Source of the DNA: Lachnospiraceae bacterium
Lineage (GTDB): Bacteria > Bacillota > Clostridia > Lachnospirales > Lachnospiraceae
Reading direction: 5' to 3'
NCBI GenBank assembly: GCA_015057165.1
Contig: SVEY01000022.1
Location: forward strand, 1 to 44,762
Length of the DNA stretch: 44,762 nucleotides
Shown piece after piece: positions 40,043 to 44,762 of the stretch. Position 1 is the first letter of the stretch. Every line of letters begins with the position of its first letter. Under the pieces are notes generated by a model, which ran no database searches, was not told the origin of the DNA, and was given only the letters and a program-made list of their open reading frames with translations. The position numbers were made by a program, and so were the translations under genes.

Positions 40043-42229
40043 TTACGCATCCTTATTGTATTTCTTCAATATAACTTTAACTTCGTCAAGGGATTCCATG
40101 AATACCTCTACACACTTCGGGTCGAATTGCGTTCCCTTGCCCTCTTCAATAATTGATAGTGCTTTCTCTATAGAAAATGCAGGCTTATATACACGCGGTG
40201 AAGTGAGAGCATCGAATACATCCGCTACCGCCATTATTCTTGCAGATAACGGTATAACTTCACCGTGAAGCCCTTCGGGATAACCCTTGCCATCCCATCT
40301 CTCATGGTGGTAAGCAGCCATATTACGGGCTTCCTTCAAGTAGTTTTCACCACCAACTGTACTTATAGCCTTCTCCATAATCTTCCTGCCGGCTGTTGTA
40401 TGAGTCTTCATAATCTCATACTCCTCGTCAGTAAGCTTGCCCGGTTTATTAAGTACATTGTCAGGAATATTAATCTTTCCCACATCATGAAGTGGAGCGG
40501 AACGCACAACATCTGATGCAAACTTAGATGTTATTTTCTCTGCATAATATCCCTTTTCCTTAAGTCCTGATACAATAATCTTCACATATGCCGCAGTCTT
40601 CTGAATATGTGCACCTGTATCGGAGTCTCTATTCTCAACAAGGTCAGCCATTGTTATAATAAGGCCATCCTGCATCTGTGCAGTATTTTCAGAAAGCCTT
40701 CTTATACTTCTTAATTGTTCAGTCTGATTCGATGCCATATCACATATATCATGATAAAGCTTCTCCACCTCATCTTCCGTTCGTATATCAAGGTTTCGCA
40801 TCTGTCTTACAGCTTCATCAAGCTTATCTTGGTCGTCACCGGCTTTTGTTAATTTCTGAACGCGAATACCGATTCCTTCAATGGGATAAACTGTGTAATA
40901 ATTAGTCGTCCATATTCCGTATGCCAATATAAGAACAATTATTCCTGCCATAACAAACAGAACCTGACGAGCGAACTCCTGTACATAATCTGCCATATAA
41001 TCGAGGGATGCATCTGCTCCCGCATAACAAACAAAATGTCCGGCGCTGTCATATATCGGGCTATATGCAGTAACTACCCAATTCCAGGCACCCTTTGACT
41101 CTATAGGTTCAATCTCTTTTCCGGAAATAAGATCATCCATGTGTTCCTCAAATTCATCATCTATTACTTCCGTCTCACCTGGAGCATAACCCTCTGTATC
41201 CTCGACATAAGCATAGCTCTCATAATCAGTTCTTGCATCTAAATCAAATACGAACGTTACTTTGTCCCTATCTACTTTAAGCACATAAAGATATCCCACT
41301 CCTGGAGCGTTCTCTCGAATCTGATACAGCATTTCTTCCGTCTCTTTATATCCCGGCGTATCTTCACCAGTCGCAAGATAATTTTCAATCTTGTCCCCAT
41401 CTACTACATTCGCAGCAAATTTTGCGGCATTTACCGCATTACTGGTTCTATCAGTTTTAGCCATCCTGAAATACTGTGTGATACCAATAGACGCTGTTAT
41501 TAATGCCGCGGCAAAGGTAAGTACAACAAGCACGAATGTCATTCTTCTTCTTGCTGAACGCTTCGTATTCTGACTCCACTCATCAATAGATTCTCTTTCG
41601 CTATCAGAAAGAGGCTTTTGCTTCCAGGAACTATCATATATTCTTTTTCTAATCTCGGGGGGAATAAAATGAATAATAGGAGTCGCCAGGGAGTAACACA
41701 TTGCTTTGTCAAATATATTAAGAAGGATATTAAGAATTATAAATATAATAAAACCCATTCCTTCTCTACCATATCCCATAGATTCCATAATAGCTCTAAT
41801 TGATGCATTCTCAGGTCTTCCGAGAAGGAACCATTGTATAACACCGCTTAGCGCTCCACTAATTGCACCGACAGCTGCTATAAAAAATGCGGCATTCCTA
41901 ATAAAACGTGACGACCTTTTATTATTTACATTGTCATTCTTCTTAACAAACCATACTGTAAGAATTGCTATAATCGCACTAATGATACTAAAATATATTG
42001 AATACTCATTGAATATGGAGCATATTACATTAGTTACCACACCTACCAAAACACCCGGAAACAGTCCTGCAACACTCGCAACAACAATTGTACCAATTGT
42101 GTCCCAATAAACGGGCAGGTCTAACTTATAGGATATAAATCCCAAAATTACATTTACAAGGATGCCTATAGCAATAGCGCTAAAGCTTAATATTGTATTC
42201 TTATTTCTAAAACGCGAAAATGATTTCAA
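40043..42229 (-). CDS. ECF-S-like membrane sensor fused to dCache-like and HD-GYP domains, TTG start
   Basis: A 728-residue protein. The first 180 residues form several helices with PVYWDTIGTIVVASVAGLFPG, a pattern I associate with ECF-transporter S-component-like proteins. A second membrane helix (about 230-250) is followed by an extracellular Cache-like domain (about 255-420, with GVGYLYVLKVDRD and WVVTAYSPI). Another helix, a HAMP/coiled segment and an HD-GYP domain follow, with His581-Asp582 in LHDVGK and YHHERWDGKGYPEG intact. c-di-GMP hydrolysis is expected. The TTG at 42229 has GGAGGA 7 bases upstream. Earlier in-frame starts lack good sites. It ends 15 bases before the kinase start. 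Confidence 0.9.
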   Translation of the reverse strand: MKSFSRFRNKNTILSFSAIAIGILVNVILGFISYKLDLPVYWDTIGTIVVASVAGLFPGVLVGVVTNVICSIFNEYSIYFSIISAIIAILTVWFVKKNDNVNNKRSSRFIRNAAFFIAAVGAISGALSGVIQWFLLGRPENASIRAIMESMGYGREGMGFIIFIILNILLNIFDKAMCYSLATPIIHFIPPEIRKRIYDSSWKQKPLSDSERESIDEWSQNTKRSARRRMTFVLVVLTFAAALITASIGITQYFRMAKTDRTSNAVNAAKFAANVVDGDKIENYLATGEDTPGYKETEEMLYQIRENAPGVGYLYVLKVDRDKVTFVFDLDARTDYESYAYVEDTEGYAPGETEVIDDEFEEHMDDLISGKEIEPIESKGAWNWVVTAYSPIYDSAGHFVCYAGADASLDYMADYVQEFARQVLFVMAGIIVLILAYGIWTTNYYTVYPIEGIGIRVQKLTKAGDDQDKLDEAVRQMRNLDIRTEDEVEKLYHDICDMASNQTEQLRSIRRLSENTAQMQDGLIITMADLVENRDSDTGAHIQKTAAYVKIIVSGLKEKGYYAEKITSKFASDVVRSAPLHDVGKINIPDNVLNKPGKLTDEEYEIMKTHTTAGRKIMEKAISTVGGENYLKEARNMAAYHHERWDGKGYPEGLHGEVIPLSARIMAVADVFDALTSPRVYKPAFSIEKALSIIEEGKGTQFDPKCVEVFMESLDEVKVILKKYNKDA

Positions 42230-42279
42230 ATTAATGTCCTCCACATTCATACTATAGAATGATTTAAGATTCAAAAAAC

Positions 42280-43623
42280 TTAACGCTTGCTTTCAACAAA
42301 AAACACCGGCACTGTTCTCTCATTATCGTGTGCGTATATAATATTATCACCCTGTGCCATCCTCATAAGAAATCCAGAAAGCTTCCCATTATACATATAA
42401 AGCCCCTGCATATTCATATAATCATGCCACTTACCATCTCCCCACGCAAAGTCAATATTACGAGTAAGATATTGTGGGCAGTATTTTTGAGCTATATAGC
42501 CACAATCATATACCTTAGGGAGTAGCTTTTGCCAATCTTTATTATTATATTCTCTTCCTGCTGCATATATACCTTTAGAAGCATACGCATCCATCGGCTT
42601 TATCATATAATCATCTTTGTTAGCTAATACTTCCTGCATTGATATACCCTTAGAGCCAAATTCCTTCGTCTCCGGTATATGTTTTTTTATAAATTGAACT
42701 TCTTCATCTGTGAGAAATCTCCAAGTTCTCTCCAAATGAAGCACATAAAACAGCCACTTTGAATGAATTATCTGAGTATCAAATGCCCCTGCAAAAAATA
42801 CCGAATCGCCTTTAACAGCGTTTATAAAATCAGACACCTCATCATATCTGGACATAATATCAGCTGTAACAGCTCTCCTATATATAGCATCAATTCTACT
42901 TCCTGATTTAGAATACAGCGCTCCATCTCTATACTCTAATTCTCTAATATCACAAATCTCGCAATTGTATCCTCTTTTCTGAAATCTTCTTGCAAACTCC
43001 CAGAAATCCCCCATTGTTGCATTTTCTAAAACATCAACAATAGCTATGTTGGGATTATCCTTTTTCTTAGGATATGTATTATAAAGTTCAATAAAAGAAT
43101 CTACCCATGTATCAAATAGTTCAAAGCCTGAAAGGTTATATTTTCTTATAACATGTTGATGAGCCGGATTATTAATAAGCGCCTTGGACATCTCTAAATC
43201 CCTAAGCTGTGCCGCTGTTCCATCTGTGTTAATCTCGCAAAAATAGAAATCTTCATTCTCTTCATTAAAGAACAAATCGAACCTTGCCATAGGCAGGAAT
43301 CCATCATAGCTTCTTGGTAGAAGTATTAACTCTTCCAACTCTTTCGAAAAGGGAAAAAGAGCCCTGTAATCTTCATGATTTCTGTACTCTTCAATTATCT
43401 TCCCAAATATACTATATGTCACATTCGCAATATGCTCAAATTTAGCCATCATATTCTTATCATACACCTTTGGAATATGAACTGTCTTATCTACCATATC
43501 ATTCCAAAACAAAGGAGAATGTTCTAGATTGTATTTAACTTTTAGGGCACCTTCTTTATTCTCTTCCATATGGTTTTCTATATATGACTTATATTCTTCA
43601 AATACTTCTTTTTGTAAGCTCAT
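42280..43623 (-). CDS. ATP-grasp enzyme, glutathionylspermidine-synthase-like
   Basis: This 447-residue protein is related to the GSP_synth (glutathionylspermidine synthase C-terminal) family, ATP-dependent ligases that join a carboxylate to an amine. The RFDLFFN and FCEINTDGTAA segments (about 112-135) match the pre-ATP-grasp substrate region, and MIKPMDAYASKGI (about 340-352) with YIAQKY matches the ATP-grasp nucleotide site. There is no amidase half. The true substrate is unknown. The start is uncertain between ATG 43623 and TTG 43629, since AGAAGG is 6 bases from the TTG and 12 from the ATG. It heads the signalling gene string, about 50 bases before the HD-GYP gene. Confidence 0.82.
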   Translation of the reverse strand: MSLQKEVFEEYKSYIENHMEENKEGALKVKYNLEHSPLFWNDMVDKTVHIPKVYDKNMMAKFEHIANVTYSIFGKIIEEYRNHEDYRALFPFSKELEELILLPRSYDGFLPMARFDLFFNEENEDFYFCEINTDGTAAQLRDLEMSKALINNPAHQHVIRKYNLSGFELFDTWVDSFIELYNTYPKKKDNPNIAIVDVLENATMGDFWEFARRFQKRGYNCEICDIRELEYRDGALYSKSGSRIDAIYRRAVTADIMSRYDEVSDFINAVKGDSVFFAGAFDTQIIHSKWLFYVLHLERTWRFLTDEEVQFIKKHIPETKEFGSKGISMQEVLANKDDYMIKPMDAYASKGIYAAGREYNNKDWQKLLPKVYDCGYIAQKYCPQYLTRNIDFAWGDGKWHDYMNMQGLYMYNGKLSGFLMRMAQGDNIIYAHDNERTVPVFFVESKR

Positions 43624-43659
43624 TTTCAACACTATCCTTCTATTAAAAAACATACTATT

Positions 43660-43688
43660 TTGCCATATAATAAGATCTGTTATGGCAA
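43660..43688. repeat. Inverted repeat between pyk and the ATP-grasp gene
   Basis: TTGCCATA (43660-43667) and TATGGCAA (43681-43688) form a perfect 8-bp stem 9 bases after the pyruvate kinase stop. No U-tract follows on the minus strand, so a weak terminator or operator is possible. No clear promoter is visible, so the ATP-grasp gene may be read from pyk. Confidence 0.45.
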
Positions 43689-43697
43689 GAATTTGAA

Positions 43698-44762
43698 TTA
43701 GTCTGTAATTGATTCGAGTCTTATTGTATTAGAATTACCTGAATGCCTGCTCTTTGTCCCTCCGGTAAGAACTATATTGTCTCCTTTTTTCATGTCAAAG
43801 ATTTCTTTTGCGCAAGTAGTGGCATTGTCAAACATCTCGTCTACAGAGTCAAACTCTTTACTTAAGACAGGTGTAACACCCCAACTGAGATTAAGCTGTC
43901 TACACGCTTTCTTAGATGTGGTCATTCCCAAAATATCTATTGGACATCTGAATCTACTAACCATCTTTACCGTAAGCCCAGACATAGAACTAATTACAAT
44001 ACCTTTGGCATTTGTATCTATTGCCATTTGGCATGTGGCATGTGATAGGGCATCAATATTATTCTGTATTACGTAATCCGTCTTGGCAAATCTCTTAACG
44101 TAATCAATATTGTTCTCAGTATACTCAGCAATCTCAGCCATATTCTTAACAGCTTCTACTGGATATTTGCCGGCAGCGGATTCACCTGAAAGCATAATCG
44201 CAGAAGAGCCATCATACACCGCATTAGCAACATCTGATATCTCAGCCCTTGTAGGTCTTGGGTTGTGTATCATTGATTCAAGCATCTCTGTTGCAGTAAC
44301 AACCCTCTTTCCTAAAAGCCTGCATTTACTGATAAGAAGCTTCTGTACGGCAGGCACTTCAACAAATGGAATCTCTACCCCAAGGTCACCTCTTGCCACC
44401 ATTATTCCATCGGCTATCTCACATATCTCTTCAACATTATCTACGCCCGATTGATTCTCAATCTTGGCTATAATCTCAATATCACTTCCCCCGTTCTCGT
44501 CAAGAAAATTCCTAAGGTCTGTTATGTCCTGTTTATTGGACACAAAGGAAGCTGCGACAAAATCGATATCATTTTTGATTCCAAACAGCAAGTCTTCTTT
44601 ATCTTTTTGACTCAGATAATCAACCTTGAATACATGCCCCGGAAAACTCATACTCTTTCGATTGGATATCTCTCCGCCTGCTTGTACCTCACATATTGCA
44701 TCTCTATCTGTTAACTTCTTGACTTTAAATATCAAAAGTCCGTTATTAACAAGTATTGTGTC
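43698..44762 (-). CDS. pyk: Pyruvate kinase, 5' end cut by the window
   Basis: The last 354 residues of pyruvate kinase, which converts phosphoenolpyruvate and ADP to pyruvate and ATP. The reading frame continues to the window edge (DTILVNNGLL), so the N-terminal quarter or so is missing. Signatures are IIAKIENQSGVDN with the catalytic Lys, GIMVARGDLGVEIP, the active-site helix ATEMLESMIHNPRPTRAE, and MLSGESAAGKYPVE. The C-terminal allosteric domain is complete and ends in an Asp residue, without the extra PEP-utiliser domain of Bacillus-type enzymes. Confidence 0.95.
   Translation of the reverse strand, partial: DTILVNNGLLIFKVKKLTDRDAICEVQAGGEISNRKSMSFPGHVFKVDYLSQKDKEDLLFGIKNDIDFVAASFVSNKQDITDLRNFLDENGGSDIEIIAKIENQSGVDNVEEICEIADGIMVARGDLGVEIPFVEVPAVQKLLISKCRLLGKRVVTATEMLESMIHNPRPTRAEISDVANAVYDGSSAIMLSGESAAGKYPVEAVKNMAEIAEYTENNIDYVKRFAKTDYVIQNNIDALSHATCQMAIDTNAKGIVISSMSGLTVKMVSRFRCPIDILGMTTSKKACRQLNLSWGVTPVLSKEFDSVDEMFDNATTCAKEIFDMKKGDNIVLTGGTKSRHSGNSNTIRLESITD

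Overview
The window looks like a chromosomal segment of a low-GC, Gram-positive, obligately anaerobic clostridium, most likely Lachnospiraceae (Butyrivibrio/Pseudobutyrivibrio type). This rests on the A+T-rich sequence, strong AAGGAGG-type ribosome binding sites, tRNA genes without encoded CCA, a HydE [FeFe]-hydrogenase maturase, a TAXI protein, and many c-di-GMP proteins. The taxonomic call is inference. Nearly all genes lie on the minus strand. The main exceptions are the mobile-element genes at the left edge and one degV gene.

Layout. (1) 1-2605: right end of an integrated element. It holds a partial unknown gene, a strongly self-complementary region, a divergent repressor/Cro-like switch with a duplicated 19-bp operator, an ImmA-like mini-peptidase, a tyrosine integrase and TTGGTGCAA repeats that look like integrase arm sites. 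It abuts the 3' end of a tRNA-Lys gene, the likely attachment site. (2) 2606-3314: a six-tRNA operon (Pro-Gly-Arg-Gln-His-Lys in transcription order) behind a perfect consensus promoter. (3) 3341-8398: an operon of an RlmL-like rRNA methyltransferase, a papain-like exported protease, a cell-wall amidase, RdgB and a YfcE-like phosphoesterase. (4) 8423-9709: two coupled genes of unknown function with their own promoter and terminator. (5) 9757-18897: a long co-directional run of a SpoT-like HD hydrolase, AlaX, an unknown protein, a GGDEF-GGDEF-EAL protein, a glycerophosphodiesterase, a GltS glutamate symporter next to an orphan TAXI binding protein, and an alpha/beta hydrolase. (6) 18936-20048: degV with promoter and terminator. 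(7) 20085-29593: a complete oligopeptide/nickel-type ABC transporter downstream of a methyltransferase and an aspartoacylase-like zinc hydrolase, then a 138-bp folded element, a terminator, hydE and pepD. (8) 29639-43623: a signalling region with a chemoreceptor, TcdA, two HD-GYP proteins, a giant hybrid sensor kinase, a response regulator and an ATP-grasp enzyme. (9) 43698-44762: a pyruvate kinase truncated by the window edge.

The most unusual part is 32598-43623. A sensor kinase with about 14 propeller blades and a full His-Asp-His relay sits in a tight gene string with a separate Asp receiver and two different membrane HD-GYP proteins. One HD-GYP protein has an ECF-S-like membrane domain and the other a duplicated C-terminal beta domain. 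An ATP-grasp enzyme of the glutathionylspermidine-synthase type heads the string. This could be a dedicated extracellular-signal to c-di-GMP pathway. Other points of interest are the GltS-TAXI pair, the aspartoacylase/methyltransferase/ABC transporter operon, and several strongly folded non-coding segments.
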